64,000 nucleotides of DNA, from the NCBI RefSeq assembly GCF_001884105.1, contig NZ_MACI01000014.1, positions 16,125 to 80,124 on the forward strand, read 5' to 3'. This DNA comes from Bacillus luti. GTDB lineage: Bacteria; Bacillota; Bacilli; Bacillales; Bacillaceae_G. Position numbers and translations under genes: made by a program. Position 1 is the first letter of the stretch, and each line of letters begins with the position of its first letter. This document shows, in pieces, positions 24,646 to 35,518 of this stretch. The notes beneath the pieces were generated by a model that searched no databases, was not told where the DNA came from, and was given only the letters and a program-made list of their open reading frames with translations.

Positions 24646-25023
24646 GTAAGAGAGAGGTCACGAAATTCGTAGGGAGTTTGCTTTTAGCAGGGATTCTTTT
24701 AAATGTGAGTTTAATGATTTTAAGTATTTCGTGGGGAACTATTTTTATATCGAATGTAGCACTAGTCATTTTATATGGAATTTCCGAATATAGAGAACAG
24801 AAGCGTTTGAAAGAAGAGGGAGTACCGTCGATTGATGAGAGAGTTGTGAACAAGATGAAGTCGCATTTTACGATTTGTATTACGAGTTTTGTTTATGTAT
24901 CTTTGTGTAAATAAGTATTTAGAAAGACAAGTAGTAAATGTAAATGAGTTATTATATATCGTTATTTTTGGTTTGTTAATTAGTATGGCATCGACGAGTA
25001 TTTTAGCAACAAGGAGTAAATAG
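24642..25023 (+). pseudogene. Membrane protein gene with probable frameshift
   Basis: The frame from ATG 24642 gives 90 residues with two helices and stops at 24912-24914. In the +1 frame an uninterrupted sequence continues from about 24895 (YLCVNKYLERQVVNVNELLY followed by a helix IVIFGLLISMAST) to TAG at 25021-25023. Together they would make one protein of about 126 residues. A one-base change in the T-rich stretch near 24886-24896 would explain it. It could be a real mutation, a sequencing error, or two separate products. Confidence 0.6.
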
Positions 25024-25039
25024 AAAAAGGGGAACTGGG

Positions 25040-25267
25040 ATGGGATTACCGGTATTATGTGTCGCTACAGTCATATTTGCGCTTCTTTGGGGCATGCAAA
25101 ATTTTTCTCGTAATCCAGTGCCAAGCATTTGTATTATGATTGGTACTGTAGGTTTATCGTATTATTTATTACTATTAGCTCATTATCATAAAACAGCAAC
25201 GAGCGTTGTTGTGGGAGCACTTATTTTATTTTGTGGTCGTGCTGTACAAAAGGGGTTATTTCCGTAA
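25040..25267 (+). CDS. Small hypothetical membrane protein
   Basis: A 75-residue protein that is nearly all hydrophobic, with about three short membrane segments (residues 3-18, 30-47, 52-68). It follows the frameshifted gene closely and ends at a strong terminator, so it is the last gene of the XRE-headed cluster. Unrecognised family. Confidence 0.65.
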   Translation: MGLPVLCVATVIFALLWGMQNFSRNPVPSICIMIGTVGLSYYLLLLAHYHKTATSVVVGALILFCGRAVQKGLFP

Positions 25268-25300
25268 AAGCTGTTTATACAAAGGGTATAAACAGCTTTT
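25265..25300 (+). terminator. Terminator of the XRE/small-membrane-protein cluster
   Basis: A 15-bp perfect stem (25265-25279 with 25284-25298) and a T-rich tail; it overlaps the final stop codon. Confidence 0.93.
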
Positions 25301-25321
25301 TGTATTTTTTTTACAGAACAC

Positions 25322-25352
25322 TTGAAAGTTACGTAACGTCATCTTTTATAAT
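25322..25352 (+). promoter_or_regulatory. MerR/TipA-type promoter
   Basis: TTGAAA (25322-25327), 19 bases, TATAAT (25347-25352). The spacer holds GTTACGTAAC (25328-25337), the palindrome core common in TipA/Mta/BltR operators, so the MerR gene downstream is probably autoregulated. Confidence 0.75.
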
Positions 25353-25373
25353 GAAGGAGAAGAGGTGATAGTA

Positions 25374-26129
25374 GTGATTTCAATACAACAATTGACGAGA
25401 GAAACAGGGGTTACGGTACGTACATTACGTTATTATGATCAAATAGATTTATTAAAGCCAAGTGGGAAAACAGAGGGTGGACATCGGTTATATAGTGAAG
25501 CTGATGTCATTCGTTTGCAACAAATTTTATTTTTAAAAGAAATGGGATTTTCATTAAAAGAAACTGCGAATATGTTAGGAAAAGATGAGCTGGATTTAAA
25601 GGATTCTCTTGAAAAACAACTTCGGTTTGTACAAGAAGAACAAAAGAAATTCAATCGAATGGAGCGTATTTTACAAGCTGTTGTTTATTCAGTAGACGTC
25701 GAAGGAGATTTGGATTGGAAAGTTATGTTTGAACTTATTCAGCTTTCAAAACAGTCTCCTCGTATACGGGAAATGTTCCAAAATGAAGTATTTTCAGAGG
25801 AGGAACAAAAATTGCTTCATAATTTACCAAACATGAGTGAGGAAGATCCGAATGTGTTGGAGTGGGTAGATTTATTAAAGCAATTACGTAATTTTATGAA
25901 AGACGGTAAAGAAGCAGCGAGTGATGAGGTGCAAGAGGTAACGAAGAGATTAATGCAGAAGTGTTTGGAAATGGCTAATGGTGACGAAGCGTTTTTAGAT
26001 AGGTTATGGGAAGTTAGAAAGTCAAAAGAAGATTCGCAAAGGATGGGTATGTATCCAATCGAAGAAGAACTTTTAGTATATATGGACGAAGCTTTTCGTA
26101 TTTATGATGAAAGGGAGAGGGATAAATGA
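25374..26129 (+). CDS. MerR-family regulator, TipA/Mta-like
   Basis: A 251-residue MerR protein: helix-turn-helix ISIQQLTRETGVTVRTLRYY, wing KTEGGHRLYSEADVIRLQQI, a long coiled-coil (about residues 75-110) and a C-terminal TipAS-like helical domain (about 140-245) that binds drugs or hydrophobic ligands in relatives. GTG 25374 has GAGGTG at six bases; GTG 25365 overlaps that site. It overlaps the next gene by four bases. Ligand unknown. Confidence 0.88.
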   Translation: MISIQQLTRETGVTVRTLRYYDQIDLLKPSGKTEGGHRLYSEADVIRLQQILFLKEMGFSLKETANMLGKDELDLKDSLEKQLRFVQEEQKKFNRMERILQAVVYSVDVEGDLDWKVMFELIQLSKQSPRIREMFQNEVFSEEEQKLLHNLPNMSEEDPNVLEWVDLLKQLRNFMKDGKEAASDEVQEVTKRLMQKCLEMANGDEAFLDRLWEVRKSKEDSQRMGMYPIEEELLVYMDEAFRIYDERERDK

Positions 26130-26746
26130 GTATACTCGCGGAATATCGTTGGTATTTTTTAATTGGGGCAGAGATTATATTTTGGTTATCGGCTATCGGT
26201 TTCTTTTTACTCCGTTACGGATTTCGTTTGAAGAAGGCAAGTTTTATTATGGGGATTGTACTCCTCGTAAATGAAGTGTTTATTTTAACTTTAGGGGTAG
26301 TGGACTACTATCAAACAGGAAAGTTCTCTAACTTTCAAATTATTACTGTAATTATTTTATTGTATGCAGTTTTTTACGGGAAAAAGGATTTGAAGAAGCT
26401 TGATATATTTGCGCAAAAGCTAGTTGCGAAATGGCGTAATGAACCGGTGCCTATTATTGAAGATCAGGTAGAATTAACAGGTATGGCCTATGCAAAGCAG
26501 GAAATAAAAAATTGGGTAGTACATCTTGTTTTATTCGTTGGTGTGCACATATTCTTTTTCTTCGCGTATGGATTTATTCCATTTGAACAATGGGGTAATT
26601 GGTTAGAATCGGGAATCGTTTTAAATAAAGCTGCAAGTCGCGTGAGCCAAGTGTGGGCAATTATATTTTTAGTTGATACAGCGATTTCATTTTCATATGT
26701 GATTTTTCCGAAGAAGGAGAAAGGAAAAGAAAAGCTACTTTCATAG
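26126..26746 (+). CDS. Membrane protein co-transcribed with the MerR regulator
   Basis: A 206-residue protein with about five hydrophobic helices (residues 10-28, 38-57, 68-84, 128-150, 172-192) and a cytosolic charged loop between the third and fourth. It overlaps the MerR stop (ATGA) and is the likely regulated target. No family is recognised; a role in membrane or drug stress is only guessed from the context. Confidence 0.75.
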   Translation: MSILAEYRWYFLIGAEIIFWLSAIGFFLLRYGFRLKKASFIMGIVLLVNEVFILTLGVVDYYQTGKFSNFQIITVIILLYAVFYGKKDLKKLDIFAQKLVAKWRNEPVPIIEDQVELTGMAYAKQEIKNWVVHLVLFVGVHIFFFFAYGFIPFEQWGNWLESGIVLNKAASRVSQVWAIIFLVDTAISFSYVIFPKKEKGKEKLLS

Positions 26747-26762
26747 GGGAAAGTAGCTTTTT
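26730..26762 (+). terminator. Terminator overlapping the end of the membrane-protein gene
   Basis: A 13-bp stem (26730-26742 with 26748-26760 region) and T run; the stop codon TAG lies in the loop. Confidence 0.88.
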
Positions 26763-26791
26763 AGGTATACAAATAATTTTTATAGGAGAGG

Positions 26792-27223
26792 ATGGCAATA
26801 GGAAAAGGAACTGGTTTTATATGTCTATTTCTCTTTAGTTTAGTAGCATGCTCACAACCTAACATTACAATTGATAAGAAGAAGGATGTCATTGTAAAGG
26901 GAACAGGAACTTCCAATCTAGATAAATTCGAACAGTTCGTTTTGAATGTTGAACAAGGGAAAGTTGATAAAATAAGAATTGTCCATTATACACATGAAGG
27001 CGATCCAATTTTTCAAACGTTAGAGCATAGTGAGGAAGCTATACTTTATGTGTCAGATAATAGACAAGATCAATTTGCTGGTGAGGCTAAAGGGTTATAT
27101 AAAGATAGTTGTAAAAGTATTGTTAAAGACCAGCGCGAATCAAAAATTACTTATAGGCTAATAGATTGTACGAAAGAAGATGGGCGCAGCGGATATGACT
27201 TAGTATATGTACCTAAAAAATAG
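26792..27223 (+). CDS. DUF4362-type lipoprotein
   Basis: A 143-residue exported lipoprotein. The signal ends at lipobox SLVAC (Cys20). The mature part (FEQFVLNVEQGKVDKIRIVH, THEGDPIFQTLEH) resembles the DUF4362 family of Firmicute lipoproteins of unknown function. Two further cysteines (CKSIVKD and DCTKEDG) could form a disulfide. The AGGAGAGG site lies very close to the ATG, so initiation may be weak. It stands alone between terminators. Confidence 0.75.
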   Translation: MAIGKGTGFICLFLFSLVACSQPNITIDKKKDVIVKGTGTSNLDKFEQFVLNVEQGKVDKIRIVHYTHEGDPIFQTLEHSEEAILYVSDNRQDQFAGEAKGLYKDSCKSIVKDQRESKITYRLIDCTKEDGRSGYDLVYVPKK

Positions 27224-27231
27224 AGTTAGTA

Positions 27232-27262
27232 GAGGAAGGAAGTATGTACTCCTTCCTTTTTC
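27232..27262 (+). terminator. Terminator of the lipoprotein gene
   Basis: A 7-bp GC-containing stem (27234-27240 with 27250-27256) and five T. Confidence 0.8.
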
Positions 27263-27288
27263 TATGTATATATTGTCGAAAACTTTAC

Positions 27289-27302
27289 CGAATATCTGTT
27301 CG
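27289..27302. promoter_or_regulatory. LexA (DinR) SOS box of uvrBA
   Basis: CGAAT-ATCT-GTTCG matches the Bacillus SOS box CGAAC-N4-GTTCG at 9 of 10 fixed positions, in the leader region before uvrB, a known SOS operon. Confidence 0.8.
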
Positions 27303-27374
27303 TTTTTTTAGGTTTTTTATAGGCATTCGTGGTAAAATAATAATACAGATTTTTATGAGGAGGTCGGATTTTAC

Positions 27375-29351
27375 TTGGAACATCAATTTGAAATTATATC
27401 AGCGTATTCCCCGCAAGGTGATCAGCCGGTAGCTATAGAGAAGCTTGTAGAGGGAATTAATAGTGGAAAGAAAAAGCAAGTGTTGCTTGGAGCGACAGGA
27501 ACGGGTAAGACATTTACAATTTCAAATGTCATTAAAGAAGTGCAGAAGCCAACACTTGTGATGGCTCACAATAAAACGTTAGCAGGACAGTTATATAGTG
27601 AGTTGAAAGACTTTTTCCCGAATAATGCAGTTGAATATTTTGTTAGTTATTACGATTATTATCAGCCAGAAGCGTATGTACCACAAACAGATACGTTTAT
27701 TGAAAAGGACGCGCAGATTAATGATGAAATTGATAAATTGCGTCACTCGGCAACGTCTGCATTATTTGAACGGGACGATGTAATTATCGTTGCGAGTGTA
27801 TCGTGTATATATGGTTTAGGTTCTCCTGAAGAATACCGCGAGTTAGTTGTGTCACTTCGAGTTGGTATGGAGAAGGACCGCAATCAATTGCTTCGTGAAC
27901 TTGTTGATGTACAGTATGGACGTAATGATATTGATTTCAAGCGTGGTACATTCCGTGTACGCGGAGATGTAGTTGAAATCTTCCCGGCATCACTTGATGA
28001 GCATTGTATCCGAATTGAGTTTTTCGGTGATGAAATCGATCGTATTCGTGAAGTAAATGCGTTAACAGGTGAAGTATTAGCAGAACGTGATCATGTAGCG
28101 ATCTTCCCAGCATCTCACTTCGTTACACGTGAAGAAAAAATGAAGGTCGCTATTGAAAATATCGAAAAAGAATTAGAAGAGCGTTTAAAGGAATTAAATG
28201 ATAATGGTAAGTTGTTAGAAGCGCAACGTATAGAACAGCGTACACGTTATGATTTAGAAATGATGCGCGAGATGGGCTTTTGTTCAGGTATTGAAAACTA
28301 TTCCCGTCATTTAACACTTCGTCCAGCGGGTGCAACGCCGTATACGTTATTAGACTATTTCCCTGAAGATTTCCTAATTGTTATGGATGAGTCACACGTA
28401 TCGGTACCGCAAGTAAGAGCGATGTATAACGGGGACCAAGCACGTAAGCAAGTGCTTGTGGATCATGGATTCCGTCTGCCATCAGCTTTAGATAATAGAC
28501 CGCTCACGTTTGATGAGTTTGAAGAGAAAACGAATCAAGTTATTTACGTTTCAGCAACGCCAGGACCGTACGAATTAGAGCAGTCACCAGAAGTAATAGA
28601 ACAAATTATTCGTCCAACAGGGCTTTTAGATCCACCGATTGATATACGACCAATTGAAGGTCAAATTGACGATTTATTAGGAGAGATTCAAGATCGTATT
28701 GCAAAAAATGAACGTGTATTAATTACGACTTTAACGAAAAAAATGTCAGAGGATTTAACGGATTATTTAAAAGATGTAGGAATTAAAGTGAACTATCTTC
28801 ACTCTGAAATTAAAACGTTAGAACGTATTGAAATTATTCGCGATCTTCGCCTTGGTAAATTTGATGTACTTGTCGGTATTAACTTATTACGAGAAGGATT
28901 AGATATTCCGGAAGTATCACTTGTAGCTATTTTAGATGCGGATAAGGAAGGGTTCTTGCGTTCAGAGCGTTCATTAATTCAAACAATTGGTCGTGCAGCA
29001 CGTAATGAAAACGGCCGCGTTATTATGTACGCAGATCGCATAACGAGATCGATGGGCATTGCAATTGAAGAAACGCAGCGTCGTCGTACGATACAGGAAG
29101 CTTACAATGAAGAGCATGGTATTACGCCGAAAACAATTCAAAAAGGTGTGCGTGATGTAATCCGTGCAACGACAGCTGCTGAAGAGCCGGAAACATATGA
29201 AGCAACGCCAACTAAGAAGATGACGAAAAAAGAGCGTGAAAAGACAATTGCGAAGATAGAAGCAGAAATGAAGGAAGCAGCAAAAGCGTTAGACTTCGAG
29301 CGTGCAGCTGAATTAAGAGATTTACTATTAGAATTAAAGGCGGAAGGGTGA
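27375..29351 (+). CDS. uvrB: Excinuclease ABC subunit B
   Basis: The 658-residue damage-verification helicase of nucleotide excision repair. Walker A is [10 protein letters not shown] (about residues 39-48), the beta-hairpin with [12 protein letters not shown] follows, the DEAD-like box is MDESHVS, and motifs QTIGRAARN close the helicase. The C-terminal UVR motif ([20 protein letters not shown]) binds UvrC. The start is TTG 27375, with GGAGGT nine bases upstream and the expected N-terminus. It forms an operon with uvrA. Confidence 0.97.
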   Translation: MEHQFEIISAYSPQGDQPVAIEKLVEGINSGKKKQVLLGATGTGKTFTISNVIKEVQKPTLVMAHNKTLAGQLYSELKDFFPNNAVEYFVSYYDYYQPEAYVPQTDTFIEKDAQINDEIDKLRHSATSALFERDDVIIVASVSCIYGLGSPEEYRELVVSLRVGMEKDRNQLLRELVDVQYGRNDIDFKRGTFRVRGDVVEIFPASLDEHCIRIEFFGDEIDRIREVNALTGEVLAERDHVAIFPASHFVTREEKMKVAIENIEKELEERLKELNDNGKLLEAQRIEQRTRYDLEMMREMGFCSGIENYSRHLTLRPAGATPYTLLDYFPEDFLIVMDESHVSVPQVRAMYNGDQARKQVLVDHGFRLPSALDNRPLTFDEFEEKTNQVIYVSATPGPYELEQSPEVIEQIIRPTGLLDPPIDIRPIEGQIDDLLGEIQDRIAKNERVLITTLTKKMSEDLTDYLKDVGIKVNYLHSEIKTLERIEIIRDLRLGKFDVLVGINLLREGLDIPEVSLVAILDADKEGFLRSERSLIQTIGRAARNENGRVIMYADRITRSMGIAIEETQRRRTIQEAYNEEHGITPKTIQKGVRDVIRATTAAEEPETYEATPTKKMTKKEREKTIAKIEAEMKEAAKALDFERAAELRDLLLELKAEG

Positions 29352-29356
29352 AAAGA

Positions 29357-32233
29357 GTGAGCATGAGCAAGGATTTTATTGTTGTAAAGGGTGCTAGAGC
29401 ACATAACTTAAAAAATATTGATGTAACCATTCCGAGAAATCAGCTTGTTGTTGTAACGGGATTGTCTGGTTCAGGGAAATCATCATTAGCATTTGATACG
29501 ATTTATGCAGAAGGGCAGCGCAGATACGTAGAATCGTTATCTGCGTATGCACGCCAGTTTTTAGGGCAAATGGATAAACCGGATGTAGATACGATTGAAG
29601 GATTGTCACCAGCGATTTCAATCGATCAAAAAACGACGAGTCGTAATCCGCGTTCAACTGTCGGAACGGTAACGGAGATTTATGATTATTTACGCTTATT
29701 ATTTGCGCGAATTGGTACGCCAATTTGTCCGAATCATGGCATTGAAATTACATCACAAACAGTAGAGCAGATGGTAGACCGTGTTCTCGAATATCCTGAA
29801 CGTACGAAATTGCAAGTACTAGCGCCTATCGTGTCAGGACGTAAAGGTGCACATGTAAAAGTACTTGAAGATATTAAGAAGCAAGGTTATGTTCGTGTAC
29901 GTGTTGATGGGGAAATGCTGGATGTATCTGAAGAGATTACGCTAGATAAAAATAAGAAGCATTCCATAGAAGTTGTAATTGACCGTATTGTTGTGAAAGA
30001 AGGAATTGCAAGCCGTCTTGCTGATTCACTCGAAAGTGCATTAAAGCTTGGCGGGGGAAGAGTGTTAATTGATGTTATGGGAGAAGAGGAACTTCTGTTT
30101 AGTGAACATCATGCTTGTCCGCATTGTGGCTTTTCAATTGGAGAATTAGAACCGCGTATGTTCTCGTTCAATAGTCCGTTCGGTGCATGTCCTTCTTGTG
30201 ATGGACTTGGCTCAAAGCTAGAGGTAGATTTAGAGCTTGTTATTCCGAATTGGGATTTATCGTTAAATGAACATGCAATTGCTCCTTGGGAACCGACAAG
30301 TTCACAATATTACCCACAACTTTTACAATCTGTATGTAATCATTACGGCGTTGATATGGATATGCCTGTGAAAGATATACCGAAAGATTTATTCGATAAA
30401 GTGTTGTACGGAAGCGGAGAAGAGAAGGTTTATTTCCGCTATGTAAATGAATTTGGTCAAGTGAAGGAAAATGAGATTTTATTTGAAGGTGTTATTCCGA
30501 ATATAGAGCGTCGTTATCGTGAGACGAGTTCTGATTATGTTCGTGAGCAAATGGAGAAATATATGGCAGAGCAAGCTTGTCCGAAGTGTAAAGGTGGACG
30601 CTTAAAGCCAGAGAGTTTAGCTGTTTTCGTTGGTGATAAAACGATTGCTGACGTAACGAAGTATTCAGTTCAAGAAGTACAGGAGTTCTTCTCAAATGTG
30701 GAACTAACGGAGAAACAACAAAAAATTGCTCATTTAATTTTAAGAGAAATTCAGGAGCGCGTTGGATTCTTAGTGAACGTCGGTTTAGATTATTTAACGC
30801 TAAGTCGTGCGGCTGGTACGTTATCAGGTGGTGAGGCGCAGCGTATTCGTTTAGCGACGCAAATTGGTTCTCGTCTAACTGGCGTACTTTATATTCTTGA
30901 TGAGCCTTCTATCGGTTTACATCAGCGCGATAACGATCGTCTTATTCGCACATTGCAAGAAATGCGCGATTTAGGAAATACGTTAATTGTCGTTGAGCAT
31001 GATGAAGATACGATGATGGCTGCTGATTATTTACTTGATATCGGACCTGGTGCAGGTATTCACGGTGGGCAAGTCGTCTCAGCGGGGACGCCAGCTGAAG
31101 TGATGCAAGATGAGAATTCATTAACAGGGAAATATTTAAGCGGTAAAGAGTTTATTCCAGTTCCACTTGAAAGACGTAAAGGTGACGGAAGAAAAGTGGA
31201 AATTGTCGGTGCAAAAGAGAATAACTTAAAGAATGCGAAAATGTCATTCCCGCTTGGTACGTTTGTAGCAATAACGGGTGTATCAGGTTCTGGTAAAAGT
31301 ACGATGATTAATGAAGTACTATATAAATCGTTAGCTCAAAAGCTATATAAAGCGAAAGCGAAGCCAGGGACTCATAAAGAAATTAAAGGTCTTGAGCACT
31401 TAGATAAAGTTATTGATATTGATCAATCACCAATCGGTCGTACACCACGTTCCAACCCAGCAACGTATACAGGTGTATTCGATGATATTCGTGATGTGTT
31501 TGCACAAACGAACGAAGCGAAAGTGCGCGGGTATCAAAAAGGCCGTTTCAGCTTTAACGTAAAAGGTGGCCGTTGTGAAGCGTGCCGTGGTGACGGGATT
31601 ATTAAAATCGAAATGCATTTCTTACCAGATGTGTACGTTCCGTGTGAAGTTTGCCATGGCAAACGTTACAACCGTGAAACGTTAGAAGTGAAGTATAAAG
31701 ATAAGAACATTTCTGAAGTGTTAGGGATGACAATTGAAGATGGAGTAGAGTTCTTTGCTAATATCCCTAAAATTAAGCGTAAACTTCAAACACTTGTAGA
31801 TGTTGGGCTTGGTTATATGAAATTAGGACAGCCAGCTACGACGTTATCTGGTGGGGAAGCACAGCGCGTGAAATTAGCTTCTGAATTACACCGTCGTTCT
31901 ACAGGGCGTACGTTATATATTTTAGATGAGCCAACGACTGGTTTACATGCACATGATATTGCGCGTCTTCTAGAAGTATTGCAGCGTCTTGTTGAAAGTG
32001 GAGAGACAGTTCTTGTAATTGAGCACAATTTAGATGTTATTAAAACAGCTGATTATATTGTTGATCTTGGACCAGAAGGCGGAGACAAAGGTGGACAAAT
32101 TGTTGCTTCTGGAACGCCAGAGCAAGTAGTGAAAGAAGAGCGCTCGTATACAGGTAAGTATTTAAAAGAGATTTTAGTTCGTGATAAAGCAAGAATGAAA
32201 GAGAAGATAAAAGAAGTAGAGTTATCGCAATAA
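29357..32233 (+). CDS. uvrA: Excinuclease ABC subunit A
   Basis: The 958-residue damage sensor. Two ABC modules carry GLSGSGKSS and GVSGSGKST, signatures LSGGEAQR (twice) and Walker B motifs [11 protein letters not shown] and [11 protein letters not shown]. Two Cys4 zinc modules are visible: CPHCGF...CPSCDG and CEACRGDG...CEVCHG. It loads UvrB on damaged DNA. The start is not certain: GTG 29357 best fits the GGTGA site, while ATG 29363 aligns exactly with B. subtilis UvrA. The GTG at 29348 would overlap uvrB. Confidence 0.97.
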   Translation: MSMSKDFIVVKGARAHNLKNIDVTIPRNQLVVVTGLSGSGKSSLAFDTIYAEGQRRYVESLSAYARQFLGQMDKPDVDTIEGLSPAISIDQKTTSRNPRSTVGTVTEIYDYLRLLFARIGTPICPNHGIEITSQTVEQMVDRVLEYPERTKLQVLAPIVSGRKGAHVKVLEDIKKQGYVRVRVDGEMLDVSEEITLDKNKKHSIEVVIDRIVVKEGIASRLADSLESALKLGGGRVLIDVMGEEELLFSEHHACPHCGFSIGELEPRMFSFNSPFGACPSCDGLGSKLEVDLELVIPNWDLSLNEHAIAPWEPTSSQYYPQLLQSVCNHYGVDMDMPVKDIPKDLFDKVLYGSGEEKVYFRYVNEFGQVKENEILFEGVIPNIERRYRETSSDYVREQMEKYMAEQACPKCKGGRLKPESLAVFVGDKTIADVTKYSVQEVQEFFSNVELTEKQQKIAHLILREIQERVGFLVNVGLDYLTLSRAAGTLSGGEAQRIRLATQIGSRLTGVLYILDEPSIGLHQRDNDRLIRTLQEMRDLGNTLIVVEHDEDTMMAADYLLDIGPGAGIHGGQVVSAGTPAEVMQDENSLTGKYLSGKEFIPVPLERRKGDGRKVEIVGAKENNLKNAKMSFPLGTFVAITGVSGSGKSTMINEVLYKSLAQKLYKAKAKPGTHKEIKGLEHLDKVIDIDQSPIGRTPRSNPATYTGVFDDIRDVFAQTNEAKVRGYQKGRFSFNVKGGRCEACRGDGIIKIEMHFLPDVYVPCEVCHGKRYNRETLEVKYKDKNISEVLGMTIEDGVEFFANIPKIKRKLQTLVDVGLGYMKLGQPATTLSGGEAQRVKLASELHRRSTGRTLYILDEPTTGLHAHDIARLLEVLQRLVESGETVLVIEHNLDVIKTADYIVDLGPEGGDKGGQIVASGTPEQVVKEERSYTGKYLKEILVRDKARMKEKIKEVELSQ

Positions 32234-32247
32234 GTTTATTGATGAAG

Positions 32248-32274
32248 ACCGAGTGGAAATGCCGCTCGGTTTTT
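32248..32274 (+). terminator. Terminator of uvrBA
   Basis: A 9-bp stem (32248-32256 with 32262-32270, one wobble) and TTTTT. Confidence 0.9.
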
Positions 32275-32420
32275 ATTTTACGAGGAAAAACTGGTAAGTG
32301 TGTTAGTAGGTATACAAGCATAAAGGATAGAATAAGTTGATATAAGCGCTCGTATGATACTTGCGTTTATTATCTATTAGCGTATGATGAAAGATATATG
32401 TTTAAAGGATGTGTAACGAA

Positions 32421-32801
32421 ATGAGATGGATTGTATCACTTCTTGTAAATAGCGTTGTGTTAATCGCTGTATCGGGACTTTTAAAAGGGATTGCACCAGA
32501 CGCGTTTTATGTAGCAAATATACAAACTGCAATTATTGCGAGTATTATATTAGCGATTTTAAATGTGTTCGTAAAGCCGTTTTTAATTTTAATTACGTTA
32601 CCAATTACTGTTGTAACTTTCGGTTTCTTCTTAATTGTTATTAATGCGATTACGTTAAAAATAACAGATTCATTATTAGGAGATGCTTTCAATATAACGG
32701 GGTTTGGTGTAGCTATTGTTGCGGCAATTTGTATTTCAATTTTCAATATGATCATTGAAAAAGCAATTGTTGAACCGTTATATGAAAAAAAGAGAAAGTG
32801 A
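32421..32801 (+). CDS. yvlD: YvlD-family small membrane protein
   Basis: A 126-residue, four-helix membrane protein (about residues 4-22, 32-50, 56-80, 92-115) of the phage-holin-like YvlD/mycobacterial-family-1 superfamily. Function is unknown; in B. subtilis yvlD lies between uvrA and hprK, as here. ATG 32421 is chosen because AAAGGATG serves as its ribosome site; ATG 32409 would be inside it. Confidence 0.82.
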   Translation: MRWIVSLLVNSVVLIAVSGLLKGIAPDAFYVANIQTAIIASIILAILNVFVKPFLILITLPITVVTFGFFLIVINAITLKITDSLLGDAFNITGFGVAIVAAICISIFNMIIEKAIVEPLYEKKRK

Positions 32802-32809
32802 CAAAAGGA

Positions 32810-32843
32810 AAAACATTTCATCATTCGTATGAAATGTTTTTTT
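32810..32843 (+). terminator. Terminator of yvlD
   Basis: A perfect 10-12-bp stem (32810-32821 with 32829-32840) and a T run. Confidence 0.88.
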
Positions 32844-32957
32844 CTATTTATTAGAAACCGTATTTCTTGTTTCCAGAAAAAAATGGTACAATATCCGGTA
32901 GAATGGAATTTTACATCAAATGAGACTGAACCCGCAGCGGAGTGGAGGTTTATACAT

Positions 32958-33887
32958 ATGCCGAAAGTAAGGACAAAAGATTTAATTGAACAATTTCAAT
33001 TGGAGTTAATAAGTGGTGAAGAAGGAATTCATCGTCCGATTGATACAAGTGATTTATCACGACCTGGAATTGAAATGGCAGGATTTTTTACATATTATCC
33101 AGCTGATCGCGTGCAGCTTCTTGGAAAGACGGAGCTTACGTTCTTTGACACGTTAACGTCAGAGCAAAAACAAGAGAGAATGAAAGCGCTTTGTACTGAG
33201 GAGACGCCATGTATTATTGTAACTCGTAATCAAGATGTACCAGATGAGTTATTACAAGCATCACGTGAATCAGGCATGCCTTTATTACGTTCTTCTCAAA
33301 CGACAACGAGATTATCAAGTCGTTTAACAAATTATTTAGAGGGTAAGTTAGCACCAACAACAGCTGTTCATGGTGTGTTAGTAGATATTTACGGCGTTGG
33401 TGTTTTAATTACAGGTCAAAGTGGTGTTGGTAAAAGTGAGACGGCTCTTGAGCTTGTAAAGCGTGGTCACCGTCTTGTTGCGGATGATAGCGTAGAAATT
33501 CGCCAAGAAGATGAGGACATGTTAGTCGGAAGCTCACCAGATTTAATTGAGCATTTATTAGAAATTCGTGGCTTAGGTATTATTAATGTTATGACGTTAT
33601 TCGGTGCAGGGGCAGTGCGAAATTATAAGCGTATTACACTTGTTATTAATCTTGAAATTTGGGATCAAAAGAAAAATTATGATCGCTTAGGTCTGGATGA
33701 AGAGAAGATGAAGATTATTGATACAGAACTTACGAAGATTACACTTCCAGTTCGTCCTGGTCGAAACTTAGCTGTTATTATTGAAGTGGCAGCGATGAAC
33801 TTCCGTTTGAAACGTATGGGAGTCAATGCAGCACAGCAGTTCTCTGAACGATTAATGAGTGCGATTGAGTTAGGAAATCAGGAGTAA
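32958..33887 (+). CDS. hprK: HPr kinase/phosphorylase
   Basis: A 309-residue bifunctional enzyme that phosphorylates Ser46 of HPr and Crh when glycolytic intermediates are high and removes it when phosphate is high, setting carbon catabolite control. Walker A is GQSGVGKS (about residues 153-160), and the family signature [17 protein letters not shown] follows. ATG 32958 follows GGAGG by nine bases; the frame before it is non-coding. Operon hprK-lgt with ppaX after it matches B. subtilis. Crh is also encoded in this window. Confidence 0.97.
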
Positions 33888-33911
33888 ACATTGGAGAGGG
33901 AGGTCATACAT

Positions 33912-34724
33912 ATGCTGTTAGGTTCTGTACCGCAGCTTGACCGTGTAGCTGTTCAACTTGGACCGTTCCCTGTATATTGGTACGGGGTTATTATCGGTAC
34001 AGGTGTGCTATTAGGTCTTTGGCTAGCAACTCGCGAGGGAGAGCGGCTAGGTATTCCAAAAGATACATTTGTTGACCTTGTATTAATTGCAGTACCAATC
34101 GCTATTCTATTTGCGAGAATGTACTATGTTATTTTTGAATGGGAATATTACGCGCAAAACCCGAGTCAAATTATTAATATTCGTCAAGGTGGTTTGGCGA
34201 TTCATGGTGGTTTAATCGGGGCTGTTATTACAGGGATTCTTTTTGCAAAACGTCGTGGACTTTCATTCTGGAAGTTGGCGGATATTGCTGCACCAAGTAT
34301 TTTACTAGGACAAGCAATTGGCCGATGGGGAAACTTTATGAACCAAGAGGCGCATGGTGATGAAGTAACGAGACAGTTTTTAGAAGGTCTTCATTTACCA
34401 GATTTCATTATTAATCAAATGTACATTGAGGGTGTGTATTATCACCCGACGTTTTTATATGAATCATTATGGAATTTTGCAGGTGTAATTTTATTACTTG
34501 CATTACGAAAAGTGAATTTACGCCGCGGGGAATTGTTCTTCACATATTTAATTTGGTATTCAGTAGGACGCTTCTTCGTAGAAGGGTTACGTACAGATAG
34601 TTTAATGCTAGGACCACTTCGTATTGCACAAGTAATGTCAATTGGACTTGTTGTTATTTCTATTATTTTCATTATTGTGAGACGAAAAATGGGGCAAGCT
34701 GATAAAAGATATTCGGAAAATTAG
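33912..34724 (+). CDS. lgt: Prolipoprotein diacylglyceryl transferase
   Basis: A 270-residue membrane enzyme that adds diacylglycerol to the lipobox Cys of prolipoproteins such as CccB in this window. About seven helices are present. The signatures HGGLIGA and [13 protein letters not shown] (with the essential Arg and the conserved His-Gly) are intact. ATG 33912 follows GGGAGGT; TTG 33891 is not needed. It follows hprK by 24 bases. Confidence 0.96.
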   Translation: MLLGSVPQLDRVAVQLGPFPVYWYGVIIGTGVLLGLWLATREGERLGIPKDTFVDLVLIAVPIAILFARMYYVIFEWEYYAQNPSQIINIRQGGLAIHGGLIGAVITGILFAKRRGLSFWKLADIAAPSILLGQAIGRWGNFMNQEAHGDEVTRQFLEGLHLPDFIINQMYIEGVYYHPTFLYESLWNFAGVILLLALRKVNLRRGELFFTYLIWYSVGRFFVEGLRTDSLMLGPLRIAQVMSIGLVVISIIFIIVRRKMGQADKRYSEN

Positions 34725-34728
34725 AGAA

Positions 34729-34763
34729 AAGTAGCATCTTATTATAAGGTGCTGCTTCTTTCA
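34729..34763 (+). terminator. Terminator of hprK-lgt
   Basis: An 11-bp stem with wobble pairs (34730-34740 with 34746-34756) and TTCTTTC tail; may be partial, allowing read-through to ppaX. Confidence 0.65.
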
Positions 34764-34791
34764 TATTCAGGAAAGCGAAAGGACTAGGGCA

Positions 34792-35442
34792 ATGAGAATA
34801 AATACAGTGTTATTTGATTTAGATGGAACTTTAATTAATACAAACGAACTTATTATCTCTTCTTTTTTACATGTGTTACATACATATTATCCAAATCAGT
34901 ATAAGCGTGAAGATGTATTGCCATTTATCGGTCCATCTTTGCATGATACTTTCAGCAAGATTGATGAAAGTAAGGTTGAAGAGATGATTGCATGTTATCG
35001 TCAATTTAACCATGATCATCATGATGAATTAGTAGAAGAATATGAAACTGTATATGAAACAGTTCAAGATTTGAAGAAACAAGGTTATAAAGTTGGTATT
35101 GTTACAACGAAAGCGAGACAAACGGTTGAGATGGGATTAAAGCTATCAAAGCTTGATGAGTTTTTTGATGTTGTCGTGACAATTGATGATGTAGAGCATG
35201 TGAAACCACATCCAGAGCCACTTCAAAAAGCACTTGAGTTGTTAGATGCGAAACCGGAAGAAGCGTTGATGGTTGGAGATAACCATCATGATATTGTCGG
35301 CGGACAAAATGCGGGTACGAAAACAGCTGCGGTTTCATGGACATTGAAAGGTAGAGCATATTTAGAAGCTTATAAACCAGATTTTATGTTAGATAAAATG
35401 AGTGACTTACTACCGATTTTGTCCGATATGAATCGTTCATAA
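34792..35442 (+). CDS. ppaX: Pyrophosphatase PpaX (HAD family)
   Basis: A 216-residue HAD hydrolase. Motif I is [11 protein letters not shown] (nucleophile Asp9), motif II is IVTTKAR, and motif III/IV is KPHPEP...[12 protein letters not shown]. PpaX hydrolyses the pyrophosphate released when HprK dephosphorylates HPr-Ser-P, which explains its place in the hprK cluster. Length equals B. subtilis PpaX (216). Confidence 0.95.
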   Translation: MRINTVLFDLDGTLINTNELIISSFLHVLHTYYPNQYKREDVLPFIGPSLHDTFSKIDESKVEEMIACYRQFNHDHHDELVEEYETVYETVQDLKKQGYKVGIVTTKARQTVEMGLKLSKLDEFFDVVVTIDDVEHVKPHPEPLQKALELLDAKPEEALMVGDNHHDIVGGQNAGTKTAAVSWTLKGRAYLEAYKPDFMLDKMSDLLPILSDMNRS

Positions 35443-35453
35443 AGGTTCGAGTA

Positions 35454-35483
35454 AGTTAGTAGGGATGCGTATCCCTACTAACT
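35454..35483 (+). terminator. Hairpin after ppaX
   Basis: A perfect 13-bp stem (35454-35466 with 35471-35483). The T tract comes only after a gap (TTTTACTTTTTT), so termination may be inefficient. Confidence 0.65.
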
Positions 35484-35518
35484 CAAAGTTTTACTTTTTT
35501 AGTGGAGGAGCGAGCTAA

